From: an uncultured Pelagibacteraceae bacterium
Lineage (GTDB): Bacteria > Pseudomonadota > Alphaproteobacteria > Pelagibacterales > Pelagibacteraceae
Direction: 5' to 3'
DNA: 64,000 nt
NCBI GenBank assembly: GCA_902611145.1
Contig: CACLYO010000002.1
Span: 85,926-149,925 of the forward strand
Shown: one piece after another, positions 23,927 to 33,744 of the stretch
Layout: the number at the start of each line of letters is the position of its first letter
Numbering within the stretch: the stretch's first letter is position 1
Program-made: the position numbers and the translations under genes
The notes under the pieces: model-generated
Told to the model about the DNA's origin: nothing
What the model saw: the letters and a program-made list of their open reading frames with translations, nothing else
Database searches by the model: none

Positions 23927-25178
23927 CAGGAGTTACACTAATATAATCTGCCTGATCTTTGGACATTTTTGTTAGTTTTGCACCTACTTTTTCCAAGTGT
24001 AATCTTGCTACTTTTTCATCAAGATGTTTAGGTAAAACATAAACTTTCTTTTCATACTTGTCTGAATTATTCCATAGTTCTATCTGAGCAGTAACCTGGT
24101 TAGTAAATGAAGCACTCATTACAAAACTTGGATGCCCAGTAGCACAACCTAAGTTAACCAGTCTTCCTTCTGCTAATAATATAATTCTCTTGTTGCTTGG
24201 CAAAGTTATTTCATGAACTTGTGGCTTAATTTCATCCCATTTATAATTTTTTAATGCTTCGACTTGAATTTCGTTATCAAAATGTCCAATGTTGCAAAGT
24301 ATTGCTCTATCTTTCATTTCTCTCATATGGTCTGCTGTAACTATATCTTTATTACCTGTAGCTGTTACTACAATATCAGCTTCTTTTATCATATCGTCCA
24401 TCAAAACTACTTCATAACCTTCCATTGCAGCTTGTAGCGCACATATTGGATCTGTTTCAGTTACCATTACTCTTGCACCACTCTGCCTTAATGAGGCGGC
24501 ACTACCTTTTCCAACATCACCAAATCCTGCTACAATTGCAACTTTGCCTGACATCATTACATCTGTCGCTCTTTTTATTCCATCAACTAAACTTTCTCTA
24601 CAGCCATATAAATTATCAAACTTAGATTTTGTAACTGAGTCATTTACATTGATTGCTGGAACTAATAATGTTCCCTGAGCTTCCATCTTCTTAAGTGCTA
24701 ATACACCAGTTGTTGTTTCTTCGGATAATCCTTTAATGTTTTTTAATAAATCTTTGTAATCTTTGTGCATTAGCGCAGTTAAATCGCCACCATCATCAAG
24801 TATCATATTTGGTTTCCAATCTTTTTTTCCCTCGATTGTTTGTTTAACACACCACCAATATTCCTCTTCCGTCTCACCTTTCCATGCAAATACCGGTATC
24901 CCTACTTTTGCAATAGCTGCTGCTGCATGATCCTGAGTTGAAAAAATATTACACGAAGACCATCTTACCTCTGCACCTAAATCCACAAGAGTTTCAATAA
25001 GAACCGCAGTTTGAATTGTCATATGCAGACATCCTAAAATTCTTGCACCTTTTAAAGGATTTTTACCTTTATACTCTTTTCTTAGTGCCATAAGACCAGG
25101 CATTTCCGTTTCGGCTAATGAGATTTCTTTTCTTCCAAATTCTGCTAGTGAAATATCTTTTACTTTAAAATCTTCCAT
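23892..25178 (-). CDS. ahcY: Adenosylhomocysteinase
   Basis: A 428-residue NAD-dependent hydrolase that splits S-adenosylhomocysteine to homocysteine and adenosine, clearing the product of methylation reactions. Visible are [32 protein letters not shown], the NAD fold [29 protein letters not shown] and the C-terminal KPDAYRY with the conserved Lys and Tyr that reach the NAD site of the neighbouring subunit. It lacks the insertion of the longer bacterial forms. It follows chvG by 45 bases; no SAH riboswitch fits in that space. Confidence 0.97.
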   Translation of the reverse strand: MEDFKVKDISLAEFGRKEISLAETEMPGLMALRKEYKGKNPLKGARILGCLHMTIQTAVLIETLVDLGAEVRWSSCNIFSTQDHAAAAIAKVGIPVFAWKGETEEEYWWCVKQTIEGKKDWKPNMILDDGGDLTALMHKDYKDLLKNIKGLSEETTTGVLALKKMEAQGTLLVPAINVNDSVTKSKFDNLYGCRESLVDGIKRATDVMMSGKVAIVAGFGDVGKGSAASLRQSGARVMVTETDPICALQAAMEGYEVVLMDDMIKEADIVVTATGNKDIVTADHMREMKDRAILCNIGHFDNEIQVEALKNYKWDEIKPQVHEITLPSNKRIILLAEGRLVNLGCATGHPSFVMSASFTNQVTAQIELWNNSDKYEKKVYVLPKHLDEKVARLHLEKVGAKLTKMSKDQADYISVTPDGPYKPDAYRY

Positions 25179-25223
25179 AATCGGGAGTACTTAACAGTAT
25201 AAATCTAAATAATCAACCTAACA

Positions 25224-26756
25224 TTAAGTTCCAGGGAAAATAATTTCTATTTTTGCACCTTTTCCGCTTGGGTTATTAGTCGCATTAATAATGCCTCCAT
25301 GTAAATCTATCAAATTTTTTACAATATTAAGTCCAAGTCCTGAGTGTTCACCAAATTTTTCTGGTCTATTACTATAAAATCTTTTAAAAATTTTATTAGT
25401 TTCTTTTTCTTTAAATCCAGAGCCTTCATCAATAACATTAAGTATCACTTGATTATTTTTGTTTTTGTCTAATTTTACTATAATTTTTTTATTGTCCTCA
25501 CTAAATGAAATAGAGTTTTCTAAAAGATTAGCTAAAACTTGCTCTATTCGATTTTCTATACCAATAATTTCATATTTATTATATTTTTTATCAACATCTA
25601 ATAATATTTGGATCCCTCTTTTAGATAAATATATACTATTAAAATCATCCACAACAGAATTTGTTATTAAATTTAAATCAATTTTTTTCATTTGTTCTTT
25701 TGTCAAAGCTAATTCGTCTTTTAGCATTTGAGAATAATCTGTAATTAATCTTTCAATTCTTTCAACATCATGACTTAAAATTTTAACAAGTTTATCTCGC
25801 TGGTTTTTATCTTCAGTTTCAGAAATAATCTCTGATGCACTCTTCAAAGAAGCTAACGGATTTCTTATTTCGTGCACAAGATCAGTTGAAAAATTTTCAG
25901 CAGTATTTGCTCTATTCTGAAGTTCACTTGTCATGTCATCTAAAGAGCTAGATAAAATACCAAGTTCATCACGACGTTTTTTTAAATTTTGAATATTGGT
26001 CTTCTTATCACTTTTATCTTTTATGATTTTTGTATAATCAACTAAATTCCTTATTGGTTTTAAAAAATATCTATTCAAAACAAAAGAAAATACTAGAATT
26101 ACTATCGTTACTAATATTGCTGTTCTAATTATAAAATTTTTTCTTTCATCAATTGCAGTTTTTATTTCATTAGCATTTTCAGCTACCACTAAAAAACCTA
26201 CATTCTTATCGTCAATAATTATATTTTTAATAGTATTTAAAAAAAATTGATCATAAAATTCTTGAGTAAATGTAAAAGGACGTCCAAAATCTTTTGATTT
26301 TGAATAATCAATAGTAATGTCTTTTAAACTTAAAATTTTTTTGCTTTCTTCTTTCTTATCTTTTTTAGTATCATTATTATCTTCGTTCAAATTATCAAAT
26401 TGAATAATATCAATTCTTTGAGAAAAAGATCTAGGGTCTAAATCAAGAGTGTCCGTGTCTGCTATAATATTAAATTTATCATCTAATAAAATTACTCTAT
26501 CCAAGTTTTGAAATAAAAATCTTGTAGAAAATAAAAATTTTCTTATATCATCTTCATTAAATTCAATTTTCAGTCTTTTTATATGATTAATTGTGTTGTC
26601 AATAACCTTAATATGATTAGATGTTTTTTTTTTAATTAAGTTTGGTTGAATACTTTTTAAATAAACAATTGTAAGTATTCCAATTATAATAAATACGATA
26701 AAATTGATAAATAAAAACTTTTTTAATATGGATAAATCTTTTAATAAAGATCCCAT
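25224..26756 (-). CDS. chvG: Sensor histidine kinase ChvG
   Basis: A 510-residue membrane kinase. Two membrane helices (about 12-32 and 208-228) bracket a periplasmic sensor domain with ILLDDKFNIIADTDTLD, followed by HAMP, the H-box LVHEIRNPLASLKSASEII near residue 295, and N, G1 and G2 boxes (ENSISFSED, DEGSGF, GLGLNIVKNL). The sensor matches the alphaproteobacterial ChvG/ExoS type, which reads envelope or acid stress. It lies two bases after chvI. In rhizobia the next genes are hprK and PTS components; here ahcY follows directly. Confidence 0.9.
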   Translation of the reverse strand: MGSLLKDLSILKKFLFINFIVFIIIGILTIVYLKSIQPNLIKKKTSNHIKVIDNTINHIKRLKIEFNEDDIRKFLFSTRFLFQNLDRVILLDDKFNIIADTDTLDLDPRSFSQRIDIIQFDNLNEDNNDTKKDKKEESKKILSLKDITIDYSKSKDFGRPFTFTQEFYDQFFLNTIKNIIIDDKNVGFLVVAENANEIKTAIDERKNFIIRTAILVTIVILVFSFVLNRYFLKPIRNLVDYTKIIKDKSDKKTNIQNLKKRRDELGILSSSLDDMTSELQNRANTAENFSTDLVHEIRNPLASLKSASEIISETEDKNQRDKLVKILSHDVERIERLITDYSQMLKDELALTKEQMKKIDLNLITNSVVDDFNSIYLSKRGIQILLDVDKKYNKYEIIGIENRIEQVLANLLENSISFSEDNKKIIVKLDKNKNNQVILNVIDEGSGFKEKETNKIFKRFYSNRPEKFGEHSGLGLNIVKNLIDLHGGIINATNNPSGKGAKIEIIFPGT

Positions 26757-26758
26757 AA

Positions 26759-27460
26759 TTAACTAACATTCCATCTATAACCACTGCCATAACGAGTCTC
26801 TATTGCAGAAAAATTTTGATCTACTTTTTTAAATTTTTTTCTTATCCTTTTAACATGACTATCGATTGTTCTATCTTCTATATCAGTATCCTCCCTGTAA
26901 GCTATATCCATTAGTTGAGATCTTTCTTTAATAATTCCTGGTCTTTTTGCAAGTTCTTGTACAATTAAAAATTCTGTAGTTGTAAGTTTATCGGGCAACT
27001 GTTTTCCACCCCATTCACATTCTAATTGTGAAGGATCAAGCCTAAGCTTACCATGGTTAATAACATTTTTAGTTTCTTCAATATTGTTTGCGTTTTTCTT
27101 CCTTAACTGAACTCTTATTCTTTCAATTAAAACTTTTATAGAAAATCCACCAGATTTTTTTACAAAATCATCTGCACCAAGTTTTAAACCCAATAGTTCA
27201 TCAATTTCATCATCCTTTGATGTTAAAAAAATAACTGGTAAAGTAGTTTTCTTTCTAAGTTTCTTAAGTAATTCTTCTCCATCCATTTTTGGCATTTTAA
27301 TATCTATAACGGCTAGATCAGGTGGTTGACGTGTCAAACCAATTAATGCGCTTTCACCATCCAAGTAAGTTTGAACATTAAAACCTTCTTTCTCTAAAGC
27401 TATACTTATGCTTGTAAGTATATTTCTATCATCATCTATCAATGCTATCGTTTCTTTCAT
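26759..27460 (-). CDS. chvI: Response regulator ChvI
   Basis: A 233-residue OmpR-family regulator. The receiver domain carries the acidic pair at Asp9-11, phospho-acceptor Asp53 in AVIDIKMPKMDG, and the conserved Lys in DDFVKKSGGFS; the winged helix follows from about 135 (FLIVQELAKRPGIIKERSQLMDIAY, IDSHVKRIRKKF). The double phrase DDFVKKSGGFSIKVLIERI is typical of ChvI. It is phosphorylated by ChvG, encoded immediately after it. Targets in this organism are unknown. Confidence 0.92.
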   Translation of the reverse strand: MKETIALIDDDRNILTSISIALEKEGFNVQTYLDGESALIGLTRQPPDLAVIDIKMPKMDGEELLKKLRKKTTLPVIFLTSKDDEIDELLGLKLGADDFVKKSGGFSIKVLIERIRVQLRKKNANNIEETKNVINHGKLRLDPSQLECEWGGKQLPDKLTTTEFLIVQELAKRPGIIKERSQLMDIAYREDTDIEDRTIDSHVKRIRKKFKKVDQNFSAIETRYGSGYRWNVS

Positions 27461-27514
27461 ATATTAATATTATTAAAAATACTAAATTGTTCTAATTTGG
27501 GCAAGAATTCTAAA

Positions 27515-30286
27515 TTAATGAAGTAAGCCCCAATTGTCTCCAATATTTAAATCTACTGTTAAAGGAGTCGAAAATGAATGCAAATCACTATCTTTAACAC
27601 TTGTCATTTCATCTTTAATAATTTTGGCTACTTTCTTTTCTTCAGACCTTGAAACTTCAAAAATTAATTCGTCATGAATTTGAAGTAACATTTTACATTT
27701 ATCATGTTCTACATCTTCCAATTTTTTATTTAATCTTATCATTGCTAATCTCATGATTTCTGATGCAGAGCCTTGAATCGGTGCATTTATCGCAGCTCTT
27801 TCTTGAAAATTTCTAACATTAAAATTTTTATCATTAATCCCAGTAATATGACTTCTTCTACCAAAAATATTACTGACATATCCACTTTTTCTACAAAATT
27901 TAATTGTTGAGTCCATATAACTTTTTATTTCAGGAAACTTAAGAAAATACGATTTTAAAAATTCTTCTGCTTCTTGATTTGAAACCATTATTTGTTTTGC
28001 AAGACCATATTGCGAAATTCCATAAATTATTCCAAAATTTATTGCTTTTGCCTTTCTTCTCATATCAGAACTAACTTTTTTAATATCAATATTAAAAACC
28101 TGACTAGCTGTGAGTGAATGAATATCCTGATTATTATTAAACGCTTTCTTTAATTCTTTAACATCTGCTAAGTCAGCTAAAATTCTCATTTCAATTTGAT
28201 TATAATCAGCTGAGATCAATACATTGCCTTTTTCTGCAATAAATGATTTTCTTATGTCTCTTCCATCTTCAGTTTTGATTGGAATATTTTGTAAATTTGG
28301 ATCGCTAGATGCTAATCTACCTGTTGTTGTTGCTGCTAATAAAAAAGATGTATGAACTCTTTTTGTATTAGAGTTTATATGTTCTTGAAGAGAGTCGGAA
28401 TATGTATTTTTTAACTTAGAAATTTGTCTCCAATCTAATACTAACTTTGGCAATTCATTTCCCTTAAAAGCTAAATCTTCAAGAACTGTTGCACTTGTTG
28501 CAAAACTTCCTTTTTTAGTTTTTTTTAAAGATGAAATTTTTAGCTCATTATACATTATTTCACCTAATTGTTTTGTTGAAGCAATATTAAATTCTTTTTT
28601 TGAAATCTTAAATATTTTTTTTTCAAGTTCCTGAATTTTTTTTTCAAATTTTTTTGATAAAATTTTTAAAAATTTGTAATCAACTTTTATTCCATTAATC
28701 TCCATTTTAGCTAATATTTTAATCAATGGTTTTTCAAAAAGTTCATAAATATTTTCTAATTTCTCAGAAAGTAAATTATTTTTTAAAACTCTATAAAGTC
28801 TTAGTGTTATATCTGCATCTTCAGATGCATATTCAGCAGCTTTTTTTATCTCAACGTCTCTAAAATTTATTTGTTTTTTTCCTGTGCCAACTAGTTCTTT
28901 ATAAGAAATTGTTTTATGTCCCAAATGTAACTGGGATAAAGTATCCATATTATGTCTATTTTTTCCTGCATCCAATACATAAGAAATTAGCATTGTGTCT
29001 TCCATTGACGACATATTAATACCTAAATGATAAAAAATTATGTAATCAAATTTAATGTTTTGGCCAATTTTTTTTACTGATTTATCTTCAAGTAATGGCT
29101 TGATTTTATTAATAACTTCATCTTTTTTAAGACAATTGCCTGTATTATGATTTATAGGAATGTAACAAGCTTTACCAATTTCAGTAGATAAAGATATTCC
29201 TACCAAATCAGCTTGATGAGGATCCAATGAAGTTGTTTCAGTATCAACCGCAAATTCTCCTTTTTCTTCAGCTTCCTTAATCCATAAATCAAGTTCTTTA
29301 ATATTGTTTATTAATTTATATTTTTTTGTATCTATTTTTATTTTATCTTTATCTTCTAAATTATTTTTTTCTTCAGAATAATTTGGTTCACCATATATTG
29401 AAATTACACTACTTAATAATCTATTAAATTCCATTTCTCTTAAAAAATTGAATAACTTATCTTTATCAATATTCTTCAAAATAAAGTCTTCCAAATTATC
29501 TTTTACTGGAACGTCTTTCTTCAAAGTAACTAACTTTTTACTAACTATAGCTTTATCTTTATTTTCTATAATAGTTTCTCTTCTTTTGTTTTGTTTTATT
29601 TCTTCTGCTTTCTCTAATAGTTTTTCTAATGTGCCATATTTGTTTATCAACTCTGCTGCTGTTTTAACTCCTATACCTGGTACGCCAGGAACATTGTCAC
29701 TGCTATCACCAGCAAGTGATTGAACGTCAATAACTTTATTCGGTTTAACTCCAAATTTATTCTTTACATCATCTTCTGAAATAAATTTATTTTTCATAGG
29801 ATCATAAATTCGAACATTTTTTTTATATAGTTGCATTAGATCTTTATCAGAAGAAACAATTGTTACCTTTGCTCCAGCTAATAATATTTGTTCAACATAA
29901 GTAGCTATAAGATCGTCAGCTTCATAATTTAATAATTCTATTGATGGTAAATTAAATGCTAAAACAGATTTTCTTATAAAATCGAATTGAGGTATAAGGT
30001 CTTCGGGTGCATCTGAACGATTTGCTTTGTAATCACTATAAATTTCATTTCGAAAATTTTTTCTAGCTGAGTCAAATATTACTGCAAAATGTGTTGGCTT
30101 TTGCAAATTTTCACTTGATTTAGAATCTTCCAATAATTTAAACAACATATTACAAAAACCACTTACAGCACCCGTTGGCATGCCATCACTTTTTCTAGTT
30201 AATGGAGGAAGTGCATAATATGCTCTAAATATATATCCAGAACCATCTATTAAGTAAAAATGATCAGTTTTTTTTATTTTGTTCAT
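27515..30286 (-). CDS. polA: DNA polymerase I
   Basis: A 923-residue three-domain polymerase for gap filling and primer removal. The 5' nuclease spans about 1-300 (LIDGSGYIFRAYYALPPLTR, VSSDKDLMQLYKKNVRIYDP, DNVPGVPGIG). The 3'-5' proofreading domain (about 320-510) keeps its acidic residues in EFAVDTETTSLD, so it is likely active. The polymerase domain holds motif A ISADYNQIEMRILADL, the O-helix RRKAKAINFGIIYG with its Lys and Phe, and motif C LQIHDELIFEV. Full length, single gene on the minus strand, divergent from the ABC gene. Confidence 0.97.
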   Translation of the reverse strand: MNKIKKTDHFYLIDGSGYIFRAYYALPPLTRKSDGMPTGAVSGFCNMLFKLLEDSKSSENLQKPTHFAVIFDSARKNFRNEIYSDYKANRSDAPEDLIPQFDFIRKSVLAFNLPSIELLNYEADDLIATYVEQILLAGAKVTIVSSDKDLMQLYKKNVRIYDPMKNKFISEDDVKNKFGVKPNKVIDVQSLAGDSSDNVPGVPGIGVKTAAELINKYGTLEKLLEKAEEIKQNKRRETIIENKDKAIVSKKLVTLKKDVPVKDNLEDFILKNIDKDKLFNFLREMEFNRLLSSVISIYGEPNYSEEKNNLEDKDKIKIDTKKYKLINNIKELDLWIKEAEEKGEFAVDTETTSLDPHQADLVGISLSTEIGKACYIPINHNTGNCLKKDEVINKIKPLLEDKSVKKIGQNIKFDYIIFYHLGINMSSMEDTMLISYVLDAGKNRHNMDTLSQLHLGHKTISYKELVGTGKKQINFRDVEIKKAAEYASEDADITLRLYRVLKNNLLSEKLENIYELFEKPLIKILAKMEINGIKVDYKFLKILSKKFEKKIQELEKKIFKISKKEFNIASTKQLGEIMYNELKISSLKKTKKGSFATSATVLEDLAFKGNELPKLVLDWRQISKLKNTYSDSLQEHINSNTKRVHTSFLLAATTTGRLASSDPNLQNIPIKTEDGRDIRKSFIAEKGNVLISADYNQIEMRILADLADVKELKKAFNNNQDIHSLTASQVFNIDIKKVSSDMRRKAKAINFGIIYGISQYGLAKQIMVSNQEAEEFLKSYFLKFPEIKSYMDSTIKFCRKSGYVSNIFGRRSHITGINDKNFNVRNFQERAAINAPIQGSASEIMRLAMIRLNKKLEDVEHDKCKMLLQIHDELIFEVSRSEEKKVAKIIKDEMTSVKDSDLHSFSTPLTVDLNIGDNWGLLH

Positions 30287-30334
30287 TAAAATGTTAACTT
30301 AATTTATACGAATGTTATAAATGTATAAATCATT

Positions 30335-31264
30335 ATGGGAAAAAAAAACGTTTTATCGGTAAAAAACCTAAATAAAATTTATTCTAAAAATAAATCACAA
30401 CCTATTAATGCACTTAATAATTTAAACTTAGAGGTGAAAGAGGGTGAAATATTTGGTCTTTTAGGTCCTAACGGAGCTGGAAAATCTACATTCATTAATA
30501 TATTAGCTGGCACTGCTGTGAAAACATCAGGTGAAGTTAATGTTTGGGGTTTCGATTTAGACAAAAACCCAAGACAAGTAAGAGCTTCGATAGGAATAGT
30601 TCCACAAGAGGTTAATTTAGATCCTTTTTTTAATCCTAGAAAACTTCTTGAATTACATGCAGGAATGTATGGTGTTAAAAAAAAAGACAGAATTACTGAC
30701 AGTATCCTTGAATTAGTATCGCTAGAAAAAAATGCTGATAGTTATGCAAGAAGTTTATCCGGAGGAATGAAAAGAAGACTACTTATTGCAAAAGCATTAG
30801 TACATCAACCACCTATTCTTATATTGGATGAGCCCACAGCAGGTGTAGATATAGAATTAAGACAGAATCTCTGGGAAAATGTTAAACTCTTAAACAAACA
30901 AGGAGTTACAATTATTTTAACAACGCATTATCTTATTGAAGCTGAAGAAATGTGTCATAGAATTGGAATTATTAGCAAGGGTAATTTGATTGCCTTAGAT
31001 AGTACAAAAAATTTAATAGATAAAGTTCAAACTAAAAAAGTTACATTTTTAACTGATAAAGAAATTAATGTTGAAAAAATAAGTATGCCTTCATTAAAAA
31101 TTATTTCAAATGTAAACCGTAAACTTACTATTTCCTACGAGAAAAGTAAGTTAAAAATAGATGAAATAATTTCTTGCCTATCAAAACAAGGGACAAAAAT
31201 TTTAGATATTTCTACAGATGACGCAGATATTGAGGATGTTTATATAGAATTAATAAAAAACTAG
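30335..31264 (+). CDS. ABC transporter ATP-binding protein, ABC-2 export type (YadG-like)
   Basis: A 309-residue ATPase. Walker A GPNGAGKST (44-52), Q-loop VPQEVNL, signature LSGGMKRRL (about 144), Walker B LILDEPTAGVD and the switch His in LTTHYLIEAEEMC are complete. After residue 220 a small C-terminal domain follows. Sequence type matches YadG/CcmA-like exporters, which normally pair with an ABC-2 permease (YadH). No such permease is next to it: bioY follows 32 bases later. The permease must be elsewhere. Confidence 0.88.
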   Translation: MGKKNVLSVKNLNKIYSKNKSQPINALNNLNLEVKEGEIFGLLGPNGAGKSTFINILAGTAVKTSGEVNVWGFDLDKNPRQVRASIGIVPQEVNLDPFFNPRKLLELHAGMYGVKKKDRITDSILELVSLEKNADSYARSLSGGMKRRLLIAKALVHQPPILILDEPTAGVDIELRQNLWENVKLLNKQGVTIILTTHYLIEAEEMCHRIGIISKGNLIALDSTKNLIDKVQTKKVTFLTDKEINVEKISMPSLKIISNVNRKLTISYEKSKLKIDEIISCLSKQGTKILDISTDDADIEDVYIELIKN

Positions 31265-31296
31265 ATTAATTTAATTTAAAATAGTAAAATACGTTA

Positions 31297-31848
31297 ATGG
31301 AAAACATTAAAGTTTTACAAAGTCAAAAAGTAATTAAATCTTTAATAATAGTAATTCTAAGCTCTATAATTCTTACAATTTCTGCAAAAATAAAAATACC
31401 TTTTTACCCAGTACCAATGACAATGCAAACTTTTGTAGTATTATTATTAGGAATCAGTTTTGGTTATAGAATTGCAATAGCTTCAGTTGGGCTATACCTT
31501 TTAGAGGGAATTTTAGGACTACCAGTATTTTCTAATTCACCTGAAAAAGGAATTGGAATAGTTTATTTTACAGGGCCAACGATGGGTTATTTAATAGGTT
31601 TTTTATTTGCATCTTTTTTTTCAGGTTATTTAAATTTTAGAACAAATATTTTTTTAATCTTTTTAAAACTTATTTTTTCAGTTTCATTTATTTATATTTT
31701 TGGAATAATTTGGCTAGGAACTCTGATAGGTTGGGATAAACCTATTATTCAATTAGGTGTTACACCTTTCTTATTAGCAGAATTATTTAAAATTCTTCTA
31801 TTAACTTTTTTAGCAAAAAAAATTTTAAGTTTTAGAAAATTTATTTAG
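31297..31848 (+). CDS. bioY: Biotin transporter BioY
   Basis: A 183-residue S-component for biotin uptake with six hydrophobic helices. The family signature is KIPFYPVPMTMQTFVVLLLGISFGYRIAIASVGLYLLEGILGLPVF, and GPTMGYLIGFLFASFFSGYL follows. Some alphaproteobacterial BioY proteins work without the ECF module BioMN; no BioMN genes are here, and the upstream ATPase is not of the ECF type. It fits a SAR11-like cell that cannot make biotin, although the biosynthetic genes cannot be checked in this window. The last eight bases overlap the convergent regulator gene. Confidence 0.93.
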   Translation: MENIKVLQSQKVIKSLIIVILSSIILTISAKIKIPFYPVPMTMQTFVVLLLGISFGYRIAIASVGLYLLEGILGLPVFSNSPEKGIGIVYFTGPTMGYLIGFLFASFFSGYLNFRTNIFLIFLKLIFSVSFIYIFGIIWLGTLIGWDKPIIQLGVTPFLLAELFKILLLTFLAKKILSFRKFI

Positions 31849-32398
31849 GTGACCTTTTAGACAAAATTCTTTGCAAAGTTCTTCTGTGCATTTTTAATCT
31901 TCTTGCAGTTTCAGAAACATTTCTATTACAAAGTTCAAAAACTCTGTGTATATGCTCCCACTTAATTCTATCTGCTGACATTGGATTTTCAGGTGGTTTA
32001 GCTTTTTCATTAGGATCGGCAAGTAATGCTTTTTCAATGTCCTCAGCATCGGCTGGTTTTGCAAGATAGTCTATTGCTCCTTGCTTAATTGCTTCAACTG
32101 CAGTTGGAATATTTCCATATCCAGTTAACATTATTATTTTGCAATCTGGATTAACAGATTGAAGCTCTTTAACAAATTCAAGGCCATTTCCATCATTCAA
32201 CCTTAAGTCTACTACTGCAAAATCTGGTTTCTTTGTCTTAATTTGTACGATTGCTTTTTTTACACCCTCAGCTTGTGAAACTAAAAACCCTTTTTTTTCC
32301 ATTGCTCTTGCGAGCCTATCCCTAAAAGGATTATCATCATCCACAATTAAAAGTGATTTATCCTTAAAATCACTTATTTTTTGCAAGCTATTATTCAT
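31841..32398 (-). CDS. regA: RegA/PrrA/ActR-family response regulator
   Basis: A 185-residue redox-type regulator. The receiver has LLIVDDDNPFRDRLARAME, phospho-acceptor Asp64 in AVVDLRLNDGNG and the YLAKPADAEDIE segment; a Pro-rich linker (KAKPPENPMSADRIKWEHI) leads to a Fis-type helix-turn-helix NVSETARRLKMHRRTLQRIL, almost invariant in RegA homologues. In photosynthetic alphaproteobacteria it controls respiration, photosynthesis and carbon fixation with RegB. The kinase gene is not adjacent. It diverges from the polyamine operon across 167 bases. Confidence 0.93.
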   Translation of the reverse strand: MNNSLQKISDFKDKSLLIVDDDNPFRDRLARAMEKKGFLVSQAEGVKKAIVQIKTKKPDFAVVDLRLNDGNGLEFVKELQSVNPDCKIIMLTGYGNIPTAVEAIKQGAIDYLAKPADAEDIEKALLADPNEKAKPPENPMSADRIKWEHIHRVFELCNRNVSETARRLKMHRRTLQRILSKRSPK

Positions 32399-32490
32399 AA
32401 ATTCTATATGGGGTTGCTTAATAAGAATTTCAACAGGCCATGTGAAAAATTTATAATAAATACTTTACATTGCCGTTCATTTCTCATAAT

Positions 32491-32558
32491 CAGGGGGTTA
32501 ATTAACAAATTTGCATATTAGATATGCAAATTTTTTTTGTTAAATTTTTTTTGAGGGG
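32491..32558 (+). promoter_or_regulatory. Structured leader with terminator-like hairpin before the ornithine decarboxylase gene
   Basis: In the spacer 32399-32565 a perfect 12-base stem, AAATTTGCATAT (32507-32518) with ATATGCAAATTT (32522-32533), closes a TAG loop and runs into eight T. TTAAC (32502-32506) and GTTAA (32539-32543) can add an outer helix across the T-run. A second T-run and the ribosome site GAGGGG (32553-32558) follow. A hairpin plus T-tract just before a start codon suggests attenuation. Alphaproteobacterial ornithine decarboxylase genes are known to carry a conserved leader (the speF motif); I could not confirm that motif here by eye. Confidence 0.5.
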
Positions 32559-32565
32559 CTAAAAA

Positions 32566-33744
32566 ATGAAAAAATTTAAAAGTGTTGATGAGCTTGTAAA
32601 TCAACTTAAGCCTTCTAATCCAGTTTACTGTATTAGAAAGCACACACTGGAAAAAGCATCTAAGTTCTTTCAAAAGAACTTTAAAGGGAAAATTCTTTAC
32701 GCTGTAAAAACTAATCCAAATGAATTTATTTTAAAAACTCTGTTTAATTCAGGTATTAATAATTTTGATATAGCTTCAATAAAAGAAATAGAAATAATTA
32801 AAAAAATTGTACCAAAAGCTACTTGTCATTACATGAATACAGTTAAAAGTAGAGAAAATATAAGTGAAGCTTACTTTAAATATGGAATAAAATCTTTTTC
32901 ACTAGATACAAAAGATGAACTAGTTAAAATTATTGATGCAACCAAGAATGCAAAAGATTTAGAATTGTTTGTAAGAATTTCTATATCTAATGAACATGCA
33001 GAAATTGACTTATCTAAAAAATTTGGTTCACTACCAAATGAAGCAGTTGGCCTATTAAGGCTTACTAAGCAATATGCAAAAAAAATTGGATTAAGTTTTC
33101 ATGTTGGCTCTCAATGTATGCATCCAATTTCTTATGAAAAAGGAATTGCAGAAATTGGAACTATAATTAAAAAAACTAAAATTTCTCCTGATTACATAAA
33201 TATTGGAGGTGGTTTTCCATCAATTTATCCAGATCTAATTCCACAATCCTTAAAAAAGTATTTTGAAAAAATTAAAAAAAGTCTTGCAAATTTAAGGCTT
33301 GAAAAAAAACCTGAAATTATTTGTGAACCAGGAAGAGCTTTAGTGGCGGAAAGTGGTTCTACAGTTGTGAAAGTAATTTTAAGAAAAAAACAAAAACTTT
33401 ATATAAATGATGGAACTTATGGATCTTTATTTGATGGTGGCGTTCCTAATTTAGTTTACCCTTCAAAAATTATTACTAATGGAAGAATAATATCAAAAAA
33501 AATGACAGCTTATGATTTTTATGGTCCAACTTGCGATAGCATGGATTATATGAAAGGTCCTTTTGTTCTTCCAAATAATGTTAAAGAAGGTGATTATATT
33601 GAGCTAGGACAACTAGGTGGTTATGGTTTAACATTTAGAACTCAATTTAACGGATTCTACTCTAATGATATTTATGAGGTCGAAGATAAACCTATAATGT
33701 CTATGTATGATAATGACATAAGCAGTGAGTTCCTTGTTGCCTAA
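32566..33744 (+). CDS. speC: Ornithine decarboxylase (alanine racemase-fold, group IV)
   Basis: A 392-residue PLP enzyme making putrescine from ornithine. The Schiff-base Lys48 sits in ILYAVKTNP, the Gly-rich phosphate site in YINIGGGFPS, EPGRALVAESG binds PLP, and the catalytic Cys323 in GPTCDSMDYM comes from the partner subunit. These match the eukaryotic-type ODC of alphaproteobacteria; some relatives also use lysine. It begins a three-gene polyamine operon, its TAA touching the next ATG. Expression may be set by the hairpin in its leader. Confidence 0.92.
   Translation: MKKFKSVDELVNQLKPSNPVYCIRKHTLEKASKFFQKNFKGKILYAVKTNPNEFILKTLFNSGINNFDIASIKEIEIIKKIVPKATCHYMNTVKSRENISEAYFKYGIKSFSLDTKDELVKIIDATKNAKDLELFVRISISNEHAEIDLSKKFGSLPNEAVGLLRLTKQYAKKIGLSFHVGSQCMHPISYEKGIAEIGTIIKKTKISPDYINIGGGFPSIYPDLIPQSLKKYFEKIKKSLANLRLEKKPEIICEPGRALVAESGSTVVKVILRKKQKLYINDGTYGSLFDGGVPNLVYPSKIITNGRIISKKMTAYDFYGPTCDSMDYMKGPFVLPNNVKEGDYIELGQLGGYGLTFRTQFNGFYSNDIYEVEDKPIMSMYDNDISSEFLVA

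Noticed and set aside
25179-25223. SAH riboswitch before ahcY
   Set aside because: Only 45 bases separate chvG and ahcY, with no GC-rich helices as in the SAH aptamer.
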